The notes under the pieces were generated by a model, which saw nothing but the letters and a program-made list of their open reading frames with translations, made no database searches and was not told the origin of the DNA. From Mycolicibacterium fortuitum subsp. fortuitum (GTDB lineage Bacteria; Actinomycetota; Actinomycetes; Mycobacteriales; Mycobacteriaceae), in assembly GCF_022179545.1 (NCBI RefSeq), contig NZ_AP025518.1, positions 1,116,001 to 1,180,000 on the forward strand: a stretch of DNA of 64,000 nucleotides. Reading direction: 5' to 3'. Numbering within the stretch: the first letter of the stretch is position 1; each line of letters begins with the position of its first letter. Shown piece after piece: positions 51,505 through 60,528 of the stretch. A program made the position numbers and the translations under genes.

Positions 51505-53052
51505 CTAGAACAACCGCGCGACACCGTCGCGCCCATCTACATAGAGTCCTTTACCTACCCAGACGGGTGCATATCGAACGTTCGGCACCGCCCACAATTC
51601 CCGTCCATCCGCGGCGTCGACACAGATCATTTTCTCGTCGTGGTAGAGCAGGACGTGCTTGCCATCGAAGCCCACGACCTCCTCCTGTGGCCCCACATCG
51701 CCATTGTCGAGACTCGGCTGAATGTCGGTGAAATCGCTGCCCTGATTGTCGCAGCGTTGGAGAAGCATACCGACGTTGTTTTTCTTTCGAGCAAAGGCGC
51801 TGCAGGTCTCTGCTGAACCAATTCCCCGGATGACTTGCGTCGAACTGTACTCGACCCGCGCAGTCCACAACTCCTCGTGCGAAATCCCGTCGATGGCTTT
51901 CATCTTGGCGGTGCTATAGAAAATTGGATGGTAGAAGCCCGTGGAGTTGTTCGGAGAAACTCCCGTCGTCTTCTGTTTGACCGGTTTGAATTCGGTGTCT
52001 GACATCGTCCATGTCTTGTTTCCGGAAAAGTCGTAAAACTCGATGTCTCGCCCATTCTGAATGGCGAAACCAGCGGCGAAGGCGATGCTGTCCGGCACCT
52101 TGGTGTCGACGCGGGCCAAAACGCGACCGTTGCTGGCATCCAGGGCGCGTCCGTCGTTCATGACGATCACTCGTTGGTCGCCGTAGATGACCGCTGGGTA
52201 GCCAGTGTCGCGCCACGAGACCGTTCCGTCGGCGCCGTAGCCGATGAGATCGTCGGCCCAGGTTGCCACCACGAAGTTGTTGCCTGCTATTTGTATATCG
52301 CGAGGTCGAGCACCGAGATCTACAAAGCCCTTCTGAGCGCCGGACTGCACATCGGCGAACAGAACGAATCCAACATCCTGGGTCGTCATGTCCTCGATGG
52401 CGCAGGCGACGGTTGATTCACCCGACTCGATCACACACTGAACGAGAACGTCGTCCAGGTCGATGCCTGGCGGTATGAAGGGTTGCGGCCACCGCGGCGT
52501 CCCGGTTGAGGCATCGAGGGCGATGATTCCTCGGTCGGATTCGACGACTACCGTGTTCGAATTTCCACCGGCATGCTGCGCCGGGCTGCCTGTTCCATAC
52601 GTCCACATAGGAGCACCGGGCGCCCGCTCAAGAGACGACAACGTGACGTCCCGGGGCGGGCGCAGGCTACCGGGCGGCGCTTCGGCCGTGGTTGGTGTGC
52701 CTGTCGGTTGCGTGGCCGTGGGCGATGGCGCGGCCATCGGTGATGTCGTTCGTGAGTCGGCCGCCGGTGCTTTCGCTCTGGAGTTCAACCCCCACAGCAG
52801 GGCGCCGCTGCCAACTGTCGCGACGAGCACTGCCACCACTGCCAGCAGGATCAACAGTGTTTTGTTGTTCTTTCCGCCCGGCGGTGGTGCGGCGGGCGAC
52901 GGTGCCTGGCCGGGCCAAACAGTGGGCTGGCCCGTCGCGAACGGATCATTGCCTCCTGGAGGGAAATTGGCCGATCCACCACCGAATGGATCGTGGTTGG
53001 GCCACGGGTTCTGGCCTCCCGTTGGCGGGAAGCCCTGCGGTGGGAACGTCAC
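51505..53052 (-). CDS. Membrane-anchored PQQ-type beta-propeller protein behind the encapsulin gene
   Basis: A 515-aa protein. Residues 1-62 are a cytoplasmic Pro/Gly-rich tail, 65-87 a single membrane helix, 95-130 a Thr/Pro-rich linker, and about 135-515 a beta-propeller with repeating units such as GIIALDASTGTPRW, GRALDASNGRVLAR, KAIDGISHEELWTA and MICVDAADGRELWA (PQQ-like/quinoprotein repeats). Such extracytoplasmic propellers usually bind proteins rather than PQQ. GTG start. It is only 5 bp behind the encapsulin gene, hence in the DyP-encapsulin operon. The coding part between about 51540 and 52420 is less GC-rich than its neighbours, which hints at recent acquisition. Confidence 0.83.
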   Translation of the reverse strand: MTFPPQGFPPTGGQNPWPNHDPFGGGSANFPPGGNDPFATGQPTVWPGQAPSPAAPPPGGKNNKTLLILLAVVAVLVATVGSGALLWGLNSRAKAPAADSRTTSPMAAPSPTATQPTGTPTTAEAPPGSLRPPRDVTLSSLERAPGAPMWTYGTGSPAQHAGGNSNTVVVESDRGIIALDASTGTPRWPQPFIPPGIDLDDVLVQCVIESGESTVACAIEDMTTQDVGFVLFADVQSGAQKGFVDLGARPRDIQIAGNNFVVATWADDLIGYGADGTVSWRDTGYPAVIYGDQRVIVMNDGRALDASNGRVLARVDTKVPDSIAFAAGFAIQNGRDIEFYDFSGNKTWTMSDTEFKPVKQKTTGVSPNNSTGFYHPIFYSTAKMKAIDGISHEELWTARVEYSSTQVIRGIGSAETCSAFARKKNNVGMLLQRCDNQGSDFTDIQPSLDNGDVGPQEEVVGFDGKHVLLYHDEKMICVDAADGRELWAVPNVRYAPVWVGKGLYVDGRDGVARLF

Positions 53053-53057
53053 TGAAA

Positions 53058-53855
53058 TCAGGCGGTGAGCGCGACGGATGCCTCGGCGGTGTAGGCCAGG
53101 AACGTCATGGTCTCCTGCAGGTACAGCTGCACACTCTCGGCATCATGGGACAGGTAGCCGATGGACACGTCGGTACCCAGCTGCAGGTCGAAATCGCCAC
53201 CGCGGGTGGACAGTACGAACGCGCCGTCGATCGCGGGTGCCCAGATGATCTCGCCGTCGACCAGCCGGCTCAGGTGCTCGCGGATCGGGTAGCCGTGCGC
53301 GGTGGTCTCACTGACCTTGGTGTAGGTCTCCGCTGAGAGCAGCACCGAATACGGTCCGTCGACACCGGCCAGCCGCAGCTCCGAAAGTGCCTGGGCGATG
53401 ACGTCGGGAATTTCACGGGCGTCGTCGGGCAGGGCCAGCGCCGGGTTGGAGCTGGAACTGCGGATGCCTTCGATCGAGGCTGCCGGGTAACCCTCGAAGA
53501 TCGCCCGGTCCTCGACGAAGGCCAGTTTCTTGGCGGCGTCCTTGACCGGGTCCCAGTCGGAGTCCTGTGCGCCGCGCTCGACGTCGTCAATTGCGGTGCG
53601 CGACACCGTGAACGGCACCCGCAGCCGGACCAGCGGCTTGGCATCGCGCAGATGGGCGACCACGCCGTCACCGGGCGGGCTCACGTCGAGCAGATGGCCG
53701 GTGCTGACCGCCGCGGTGACCGGGCCGCCGGGCTCGCTGACATCGACCACACGCCGTCCGGCGATGTGCCGCTTGAAGGTCCGGCTGGCCTCGAGTTCGA
53801 TCTCGGCCCAGGCGGACTCGGTGATCGGGGCGAGCTCGCGGTACAGGTTGTTCAT
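53058..53855 (-). CDS. Encapsulin nanocompartment shell protein (Cfp29)
   Basis: Family 1 encapsulin, 265 aa, HK97-phage-like fold that self-assembles into a shell. Typical beginning NNLYRELAPITESAWAEIELEA and the PFTVSRTAIDDVERGAQDSDWDPVKDAA block. Corresponds to Rv0798c (Cfp29). It overlaps the upstream DyP peroxidase gene by 4 bp, so cargo and shell are made together. Confidence 0.97.
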   Translation of the reverse strand: MNNLYRELAPITESAWAEIELEASRTFKRHIAGRRVVDVSEPGGPVTAAVSTGHLLDVSPPGDGVVAHLRDAKPLVRLRVPFTVSRTAIDDVERGAQDSDWDPVKDAAKKLAFVEDRAIFEGYPAASIEGIRSSSSNPALALPDDAREIPDVIAQALSELRLAGVDGPYSVLLSAETYTKVSETTAHGYPIREHLSRLVDGEIIWAPAIDGAFVLSTRGGDFDLQLGTDVSIGYLSHDAESVQLYLQETMTFLAYTAEASVALTA

Positions 53856-54886
53856 TGCGGGATTCCTTTCAGACTGCCGATGCCGAGCGAGCCGTCGCGG
53901 TGGCCCTGATCCGGTGAAACGTCTTCTGCTGCTTCGGACGCCGCGTCCGTCGACGGCAGCGGCGGTGGATCGTCGAGAAAGTCGATGGTGGGGGTGAAGA
54001 ACAGCCCTCCGGTGAGAGCGGTGGAGAAATCCAGGATGCGGTCGGTGTTGCCGGGCGGATCTCCGATGAACATGTTGTTCAGCATCCGCTCGGTGACCGA
54101 CGGGGTGCGGGAATAGCCGATGTAGTACGTGCCGAACTCGCCCTTGCCGATCTCGCCGAAGGGCATGTTGTGCCGGATGATCTTGAGTTCGTTGCCCTCG
54201 TCGTCCTCGATCACATTCAGCGCCACATGTGAATTGGGTGGCTTGACCGCGTCATCGAGTTCGATGTCATCGAGCTTGGTGCGGCCGATCACCCGCTCCT
54301 GTTCCTCGGTGGACAACGAATTCCACGAGCTCATGTCATGCACGTACTTCTGCACGTGGACATAGCAGCCCCCGGCGAAATCCGGGTCCTCGTCGGCGAT
54401 CTGGCTGGCATGGACGGCGACCGGGCCGTTCGGATTCTCGGTGCCGTCGACGAAGCCCATCAGGTCGCGGTTGTCGAAGAACTTGAAGCCGTGCACCTCG
54501 TCGACGATGGTGACGGCGCCGGCCAGCGCGTCGGCGAATTTGGTGGCGAGCTCGAAGCACACGTCCATGGACTCCGCGCGCAGGTGGAACAGCAGGTCAC
54601 CCGGAGTCGCAGGCGCCCGGTGCCGGGGGCCCTCAAGCGGAATGAACGGGTGGAGTTCTGCGGGGCGGGGACCGGAGAACAATCGGTCCCAGGCATCGGA
54701 GCCGATCGACACGATGGCCGACAGGTGCTTGGTCGGATCGCGGAAACCGATGGCACGTACCAGGCCTGAGACATCGGCCAGAGTGTCGTGAACGGCCGCC
54801 TCGCCGCCCTCGTCGATGGTTGCGACCATGAACACGGCGGCCGGTGTCAGCGGCGCCAGGACCGGTTGGGGCTGGGGTGCGGGCAC
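53852..54886 (-). CDS. DyP-type peroxidase, encapsulin cargo
   Basis: Heme dye-decolorizing peroxidase, 344 aa. GxxDG motif GFVDG with distal Asp147, proximal heme ligand His220 (PPNSHVAL), and distal Arg238 (KIIRHN). The last 14 residues (331-344, DGSLGIGSLKGIPQ) are the encapsulin targeting peptide. Corresponds to Rv0799c. The GTG start has TAGGGT 7 nt upstream, so the operon is read from a leaderless promoter. Confidence 0.97.
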   Translation of the reverse strand: MPAPQPQPVLAPLTPAAVFMVATIDEGGEAAVHDTLADVSGLVRAIGFRDPTKHLSAIVSIGSDAWDRLFSGPRPAELHPFIPLEGPRHRAPATPGDLLFHLRAESMDVCFELATKFADALAGAVTIVDEVHGFKFFDNRDLMGFVDGTENPNGPVAVHASQIADEDPDFAGGCYVHVQKYVHDMSSWNSLSTEEQERVIGRTKLDDIELDDAVKPPNSHVALNVIEDDEGNELKIIRHNMPFGEIGKGEFGTYYIGYSRTPSVTERMLNNMFIGDPPGNTDRILDFSTALTGGLFFTPTIDFLDDPPPLPSTDAASEAAEDVSPDQGHRDGSLGIGSLKGIPQ

Positions 54887-54893
54887 AAGATCG

Positions 54894-54899
54894 ACCCTA
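54894..54899 (-). promoter_or_regulatory. -10 hexamer (TAGGGT) of the DyP-encapsulin operon
   Basis: Minus-strand TAGGGT ends 7 nt before the GTG at 54886; no ribosome binding site. Confidence 0.5.
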
Positions 54900-54936
54900 A
54901 CGCGGCGCGCGTTGAAATCCCGGTCAAGATAGAGAT

Positions 54937-56196
54937 ATGGCAGCCAGCGCCCAGAGCATGTGCGAGTTCATCGACGCGTCCCCATCCCCGTTTCACGTAT
55001 GCGCCACCGCTGCGCAACGGCTGCGTGACGCCGGTTTCACCGAGCTCGCCGAGACGGACGCCTGGCCCGGCACGGGGAAGTTCTTCACGGTGCGGGCAGG
55101 TTCGCTGGTGGCGTGGAACACAGAAAACGCCGGCGCCGGCGCACCGTTCCGGGTGGTCGGCGGGCACACCGACAGCCCGAATCTGCGGGTCAAACAGCAC
55201 CCTGACCGTGTCGTCGCGGGCTGGCAGGTGGTCGCGTTGCAGCCGTACGGCGGGGCCTGGCTGAACTCCTGGCTCGACCGCGACCTCGGAATCAGCGGCA
55301 GGTTGTCGGTCCGCGACGGCAACCGGATCGAACATCGGCTGGTGCGGATCGACGACCCGATCCTGCGTGTGCCGCAGCTGGCCATCCACCTGTCCGAGGA
55401 CCGCAAGGGCGTCAGCCCTGACCCGCAGCGCCACGTCAACGCGGTGTGGGGCCTGGGGGAGCGGCCTGGATCGTTCCTGCGGTTTGTCGCAGCGCGGGCC
55501 GGGGTGGAGGAGCGCGACGTCCTGGGCTTCGACCTGATGACTCACGACCTGGCGCTGTCAGCTGTCACCGGCGCCGACTGTGAGTTCGTCAGCGCACCTC
55601 GGCTGGACAACCAGGCGACCTGCTACGCCGGCCTTGAGGGCTTCCTGGCGGCGGTCTCGGACACCCACGTGCCGGTGCTGGCGCTGTTCGACCACGAGGA
55701 GGTCGGCTCGACGTCAGACCACGGCGCGCAGTCCGAACTGCTACCGACCGTGCTGGAGCGCATCGTGCTCGCCGCGGGCGGTTCCCGCGAGGATTTCCTG
55801 CGCCGGGCGGCCGGCTCGATGGTGGCCTCCGGTGACATGGCGCACGCGACGCACCCGAACTACCCGGACCGGCACGAACCCGGCCATCTGATACAGGTCA
55901 ACGCCGGACCGGTACTCAAGGTCCAGCCCAATCTGCGCTACGCCACCGACGGCCGCACCGCGGCGGCGTTCGCGCTGGCCTGCGATCAGGCCGGGGTGCG
56001 GTTGCAGCGCTACGAGCACCGCGCGGACCTGCCGTGCGGATCGACCATCGGACCGATGACCTCGGCGCGCACCGGGATCCCGACTGTCGATGTCGGTGCG
56101 GCGCAGCTGGCGATGCACTCTGCGCGCGAGTTCATGGGTGCCGAGGATGTGGCGGCCTACTCCGCGGCATTGCAGGCGTTTCTCTCGCCACACTGA
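54937..56196 (+). CDS. pepC: M18-family aminopeptidase
   Basis: Dizinc aminopeptidase of 419 aa (aspartyl aminopeptidase group). Metal ligands: His77 in [10 protein letters not shown], Asp in SAPRLDNQA, the Glu pair in FDHEEVGS, and a C-terminal His (about 389, LAMHSARE). It should cut N-terminal acidic or neutral residues in the cytoplasm. Corresponds to Rv0800 (pepC). Divergent from the DyP gene. Confidence 0.94.
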   Translation: MAASAQSMCEFIDASPSPFHVCATAAQRLRDAGFTELAETDAWPGTGKFFTVRAGSLVAWNTENAGAGAPFRVVGGHTDSPNLRVKQHPDRVVAGWQVVALQPYGGAWLNSWLDRDLGISGRLSVRDGNRIEHRLVRIDDPILRVPQLAIHLSEDRKGVSPDPQRHVNAVWGLGERPGSFLRFVAARAGVEERDVLGFDLMTHDLALSAVTGADCEFVSAPRLDNQATCYAGLEGFLAAVSDTHVPVLALFDHEEVGSTSDHGAQSELLPTVLERIVLAAGGSREDFLRRAAGSMVASGDMAHATHPNYPDRHEPGHLIQVNAGPVLKVQPNLRYATDGRTAAAFALACDQAGVRLQRYEHRADLPCGSTIGPMTSARTGIPTVDVGAAQLAMHSAREFMGAEDVAAYSAALQAFLSPH

Positions 56197-56217
56197 CGCG
56201 GTGTCACCGTCTCGGTC

Positions 56218-56223
56218 TAGGGT
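56218..56223 (+). promoter_or_regulatory. -10 hexamer (TAGGGT) of the VOC gene
   Basis: TAGGGT ends 7 nt before the ATG at 56231; leaderless pattern. Confidence 0.5.
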
Positions 56224-56230
56224 CGGCGCC

Positions 56231-56584
56231 ATGACGCTTTCGGTGGAAATGATCACGTTCGACTGCACCGATCCCGACGCACTGGCCCAGTGGTGGGCCC
56301 AGGCCCTGGGTGGGGAGGTAAATGTTTTCGCCCCAGGCGAATTCGTGGTGCTGATACGTCCTGACGGGCCGCGGCTGGGCTTTCAGAAGGTTCCCGATCC
56401 GACTCCGGGTAAGAACCGCGTACACCTCGACTTCACGGCGGCCGACGCAGAAGCCGAGGTGACGCGACTCGTCGGTCTCGGTGCCACCGAGACCGGGCGA
56501 CACAGTTTCGGCCCGGAGTTCAACTGGGTCGTGTTGGCCGACCCGGAGGGCAATGCGTTCTGTATCGCCCCTGGCGAGGACTAG
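56231..56584 (+). CDS. VOC-superfamily (glyoxalase-like) protein
   Basis: A 117-aa protein with two beta-alpha-beta-beta-beta units of the vicinal-oxygen-chelate fold: DCTDPDALAQWWAQALGG, NRVHLDFTAAD and VVLADPEGNAFC. The metal site is only partly evident (His in VHLDF). Substrate unknown. Corresponds to Rv0801. It overlaps the convergent small gene by 4 bp. Confidence 0.9.
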   Translation: MTLSVEMITFDCTDPDALAQWWAQALGGEVNVFAPGEFVVLIRPDGPRLGFQKVPDPTPGKNRVHLDFTAADAEAEVTRLVGLGATETGRHSFGPEFNWVVLADPEGNAFCIAPGED

Positions 56585-56811
56585 CTGATCCGGTTGGCCA
56601 GCATGTGCTTGGCCATCTCGGCGCCCTTGCGGCTGTCGGCCTGCGCCTTGCGGAACAGCTCCACCACTTCGGTATCGCCGTCACGTTCGGCGTCGGCGAT
56701 GTAGGTCTCCATGCGAAGCGCGTTCTCCAGGCACTGCTCGGTGTACCAGATCAGGTTGTAGTTCTTGTCTTTGGTCCCAGTCACGTGACCGGTTTCGGTG
56801 CTCGCGGTCAT
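56581..56811 (-). CDS. Conserved small helical protein
   Basis: A 76-aa protein, mostly one helical hairpin: NLIWYTEQCLENALRMETYIADAERDGDTEVVELFRKA-type pattern with alternating charged residues, and a Lys-rich end. The Glu residues recall ferritin-like helices but there is no full EExxH pair, so the metal-binding idea is weak. ATG at 56811 has GGGAG 7 nt upstream; an ATG at 56829 would add six residues. I see similar small proteins in other actinobacteria from memory, with no assigned role. Confidence 0.8.
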   Translation of the reverse strand: MTASTETGHVTGTKDKNYNLIWYTEQCLENALRMETYIADAERDGDTEVVELFRKAQADSRKGAEMAKHMLANRIS

Positions 56812-56918
56812 CGGTTCACTCCCTTTCATCGTCCGATTGCTGGACCCTGTCGGCCTACCCGTGGGCTCGAAGCCACAAACCAGAACCGCACGAGCACAAG
56901 GCTGGAAAGATCACCGCC

Positions 56919-58127
56919 GTGCTGTCGGCTCTCATCGCGGTATCGGTGGTTCTCGCCGGGTGGTCGCTGTTGTCCAAGGGGCTGGCCCGCCGGCGGTTGA
57001 CGGCACCCATGGTGCTGGTGCTGGTGGGGATCGCGGTCGGCTTCACCACACAGGATGTGCTGGCCGAAACCCTCAACGCCGACAGCGCACAGCATGCGGC
57101 GGAGATCATCCTCGCCGTCGTGCTCTTCGTGGACGCCACCGACGTCCGCGGCGGTTTCCTCGGCACCGATCCGCGTTCGGCCCTGCGGCTGTTGTTCATC
57201 GCGTTGCCGATCGGGCTGGCCTTCTCTGTACTGATCGGCCTGTGGCTGCTACCCGGCCTGCCCTGGGCCGCCCTTCTGGTGATCGCCTGCATCGTGGTGC
57301 CCGTCGATTTCGCGCCGACCTCCACGCTGCTGCGCGACACCCGACTGCCCGAGCGGATCCGCAGCCTGCTCAACGTCGAGGCCGGATACAACGACGGCAT
57401 CGTCTCGCCCGTCTTCATCTTCGCGGTGGCACTCGCGGCCGACGGCACACATGCCGAGACGTTCGTCGACGCACTGGCTTCGGCCGTGCCGGATGCCGTC
57501 AAGGCCATCGTCGTCGGTGTCGTGGTCGGCGGGGCTCTGGCCGTCGCGGCCAATCACGCGCAGCGTCGAGACCTGATGACCGATCAGGCCAAGCGGGTGA
57601 TCCTGGTGGCCGCACCGCTGCTGGCCTTCGGTGCCAGCCTCTCGATCGACGGCAACGGATTCGTCGCGGCGTTCATCTGCGGCATCACGTTCAACTACCT
57701 GCGGACCTCGGACACGTTCGCCGCGGAACTGGAACTCGTCGACGATGTCGGGTTCCTGCTCGCCGCCGTCATGTGGTTCGTGTTCGGCCTGACCGCGGTA
57801 CTGGCGCTGGGCGCCGGGGTGCCGCTGGCCACAGTGGTGTTCTGCCTGCTCGCGCTGACCGCGGTGCGTATCGGCGCGGTGCTGGTGTCGATGGTCGGAT
57901 CGTCGCTGGGCCGGCGCGAGAGGTTGTTGCTGGGGGTGCTCGGGCCGCGCGGCACGCCTTCGATCGTGTTCGGACTGCTGGCGTTCAATGCCCTCGAAGG
58001 AGTGGCCGAGCACACTGTCGCGCAGGTGCTGGTGCTGGCGGTGCTGGGCAGTGTGGTGCTGCACGGGGTGGGTGCGCCCGCCGCCGCCCGTGCCTATGCG
58101 AGATCGCAGGCAGGGAAGGTCACGTGA
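56919..58127 (+). CDS. CPA1-family Na+/H+ antiporter-like membrane protein
   Basis: Integral membrane protein of 402 aa, about 11-12 segments. NVEAGYNDGIVSPVF carries the Asp of the ion-binding site (the ND motif of CPA1 exchangers), and GPRGTPSIVFGLLAF a second conserved loop. It should exchange monovalent cations for protons. Start GTG with GGAAAG upstream. About 100 bp separate it from purL. Confidence 0.9.
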   Translation: MLSALIAVSVVLAGWSLLSKGLARRRLTAPMVLVLVGIAVGFTTQDVLAETLNADSAQHAAEIILAVVLFVDATDVRGGFLGTDPRSALRLLFIALPIGLAFSVLIGLWLLPGLPWAALLVIACIVVPVDFAPTSTLLRDTRLPERIRSLLNVEAGYNDGIVSPVFIFAVALAADGTHAETFVDALASAVPDAVKAIVVGVVVGGALAVAANHAQRRDLMTDQAKRVILVAAPLLAFGASLSIDGNGFVAAFICGITFNYLRTSDTFAAELELVDDVGFLLAAVMWFVFGLTAVLALGAGVPLATVVFCLLALTAVRIGAVLVSMVGSSLGRRERLLLGVLGPRGTPSIVFGLLAFNALEGVAEHTVAQVLVLAVLGSVVLHGVGAPAAARAYARSQAGKVT

Positions 58128-58221
58128 TCGGGCCGTGTGCATCCGAGCAGAATGCCCGCCGGGCGGGCCGGTGAAGGCGCAGTCAGCAATCGCCGGTCGG
58201 ACCGTTCGCGATCGGCAACGA

Positions 58222-58227
58222 TAGACT
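58222..58227 (+). promoter_or_regulatory. -10 hexamer (TAGACT) of purL
   Basis: TAGACT ends 6 nt before the GTG at 58234; no ribosome binding site; leaderless pattern. Confidence 0.6.
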
Positions 58228-58233
58228 CTTGGC

Positions 58234-60528
58234 GTGACGTCTGAGCTCACCCACGATATCGACACGGTGCAGCGGGCAGCCGCCACCCCTGATCAGCCCC
58301 AGCCGTACCGCGAACTCGGCCTCAAGGACGACGAGTACGAGCGCATCCGCGAGATCCTGGGTCGCCGCCCCACCGACGCCGAGCTGGCCATGTACTCGGT
58401 GATGTGGAGCGAACACTGCTCCTACAAATCCTCCAAGGTGCACCTGCGCTACTTCGGCGAGACCACCACCGACGAGATGCGCGCCGGGATGCTGGCCGGT
58501 ATCGGTGAGAACGCCGGCGTCGTCGACATCGGCGACGGCTGGGCCGTCACCTTCAAGGTCGAGTCCCACAACCACCCGTCCTACGTCGAGCCCTACCAGG
58601 GTGCGGCGACCGGTGTCGGCGGCATCGTCCGCGACATCATGGCGATGGGTGCCCGCCCGGTGGCAGTCATGGACCAGCTGCGCTTCGGTGCGGCCGACGC
58701 CCCCGATACCCGTCGCGTGCTCGACGGCGTGGTACGCGGGGTGGGCGGTTACGGCAACTCGCTCGGCCTGCCCAACATCGGCGGCGAGACGATCTTCGAC
58801 CCCTCGTACGCGGGCAACCCGTTGGTCAACGCGCTGTGCGTCGGCGCGCTGCGCAAGGAAGACCTGCACCTGGCCTTCGCGTCGGGCACCGGCAACAAGA
58901 TCATCCTGTTCGGTGCGCGCACTGGCCTGGACGGTATCGGCGGGGTGTCGGTGCTGGCGTCGGACACCTTCAGCGGCGACGAGAGCGGCGCGGGCCGCAA
59001 GAAGCTCCCCAGCGTTCAGGTGGGTGACCCGTTCACCGAGAAGGTGCTGATCGAGTGTTGTCTCGAGCTGTACTCGGCCGGCCTGGTGGTCGGAATCCAG
59101 GATCTTGGTGGTGCCGGATTGTCCTGCGCTACTTCCGAACTCGCTTCTGCCGGTGACGGCGGCATGCGTATCGAGCTCGATCAGGTGCCGCTGCGCGCCA
59201 AGGACATGACCCCGGCCGAGGTGCTGTCCAGCGAGTCGCAGGAACGCATGTGCGCCGTGGTGACGCCGGAGAACGTCGACGCGTTCATGGCCGTCTGCCG
59301 CAAATGGGAAGTCCTGGCCACGGTCATCGGTGAGGTCACCGACGGAGACCGGCTCGAGATCACCTGGCACGGCGATACCGTCGTGGACGTGCCGCCGCGC
59401 ACCGTGGCCCACGAGGGCCCGGTCTACCAGCGCCCGGTGGCCCGCCCCGAGAGCCAGGACGCCCTGGTCGCCGACACCTCGGCCAAACTCCCGCGCCCCA
59501 AGACCGGCGACGAGCTCAAGGCCACGCTGCTGGCTCTGATCGGCAGCCCGCACCTGTGCAGCCGCGCGTTCATCACCGAGCAGTACGACCGCTACGTGCG
59601 CGGCAACACCGTGCTGGCCGAGAACGCCGACGGCGGTGTGCTGCGCATCGACGAGACCACCGGCCGTGGCATCGCGGTGTCCACCGACGCGTCGGGCCGC
59701 TACACCCAGCTCGACCCGTACACCGGGGCCCAGCTGGCCCTGGCCGAGGCCTACCGCAACGTCGCGGTCACCGGGGCCACCCCCGTGGCGGTGACCAACT
59801 GCCTCAACTTCGGCTCGCCCGAAGATCCCGGCGTGATGTGGCAGTTCAGTCAGGCCGTCCGTGGATTGGCCGACGGTTGTGCGGCCCTTGGTATTCCGGT
59901 CACCGGAGGCAACGTCAGCTTCTACAACCAGACCGGGTCCACCGCGATCCTGCCGACCCCGGTGGTGGGCGTGCTCGGCGTGATCGACGATGTCAAGCGG
60001 CGGATCCCCACCGGCCTGGGCTCCGAACCCGGTGAGACGCTGCTGCTGCTCGGCGACACCCACGACGAGTTCGACGGGTCGGTCTGGGCCCAGGTGACCG
60101 CCGACCACCTGGGCGGCGTCCCGCCGAAGGTGGATCTGGCCCGCGAGAAACTGCTGGCCGAGGTGCTGACCGCGGCATCGCGCGACGGACTGATCTCGGC
60201 CGCGCACGATCTGTCCGAGGGTGGGCTGATCCAGGCTGTGGTCGAAGCCGCGCTGGCCGGTGAAACCGGTTGCCGGGTAATCCTTCCCGAAGGTTCGGAC
60301 CCGTTTGTCATGCTCTTCTCGGAGTCTGCGGGCCGCGTGCTGGTGGCGGTGCCTCGCACCGAGGAGAGCCGGTTCCGGTCGATGTGCGAGGCCAGGGGCT
60401 TGCCCGTGACCCGGATCGGCGTGACAGACCAGGGCAGCGACAGTGTCGAGGTCCAGGGCCAGTTCAGCATCACGCTGGAAGAGCTGCGGAGTACGTCGGA
60501 AGGCGTGCTGCCCGGTCTGTTCGGGTGA
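58234..60528 (+). CDS. purL: FGAM synthase large subunit PurL
   Basis: Phosphoribosylformylglycinamidine synthase II, 764 aa, the small-type PurL that needs PurS and PurQ (found at 50.6-51.5 kb). Signatures: [12 protein letters not shown] (catalytic His, about 52-63), VESHNHPS (about 109-116), [13 protein letters not shown], and [16 protein letters not shown]. Two tandem AIRS-like halves are evident. The GTG start is supported by the leaderless -10. Stop overlaps the next gene (GTGA). Confidence 0.97.
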   Translation: MTSELTHDIDTVQRAAATPDQPQPYRELGLKDDEYERIREILGRRPTDAELAMYSVMWSEHCSYKSSKVHLRYFGETTTDEMRAGMLAGIGENAGVVDIGDGWAVTFKVESHNHPSYVEPYQGAATGVGGIVRDIMAMGARPVAVMDQLRFGAADAPDTRRVLDGVVRGVGGYGNSLGLPNIGGETIFDPSYAGNPLVNALCVGALRKEDLHLAFASGTGNKIILFGARTGLDGIGGVSVLASDTFSGDESGAGRKKLPSVQVGDPFTEKVLIECCLELYSAGLVVGIQDLGGAGLSCATSELASAGDGGMRIELDQVPLRAKDMTPAEVLSSESQERMCAVVTPENVDAFMAVCRKWEVLATVIGEVTDGDRLEITWHGDTVVDVPPRTVAHEGPVYQRPVARPESQDALVADTSAKLPRPKTGDELKATLLALIGSPHLCSRAFITEQYDRYVRGNTVLAENADGGVLRIDETTGRGIAVSTDASGRYTQLDPYTGAQLALAEAYRNVAVTGATPVAVTNCLNFGSPEDPGVMWQFSQAVRGLADGCAALGIPVTGGNVSFYNQTGSTAILPTPVVGVLGVIDDVKRRIPTGLGSEPGETLLLLGDTHDEFDGSVWAQVTADHLGGVPPKVDLAREKLLAEVLTAASRDGLISAAHDLSEGGLIQAVVEAALAGETGCRVILPEGSDPFVMLFSESAGRVLVAVPRTEESRFRSMCEARGLPVTRIGVTDQGSDSVEVQGQFSITLEELRSTSEGVLPGLFG

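Noticed and set aside
58183..60207. 674-codon open frame antisense to purL
   Set aside because: purL is certain from motifs and length; the antisense frame is open only because GC-rich codon bias avoids stops on that strand. Its translation is low-complexity Arg/Gly/His-rich with no domain.
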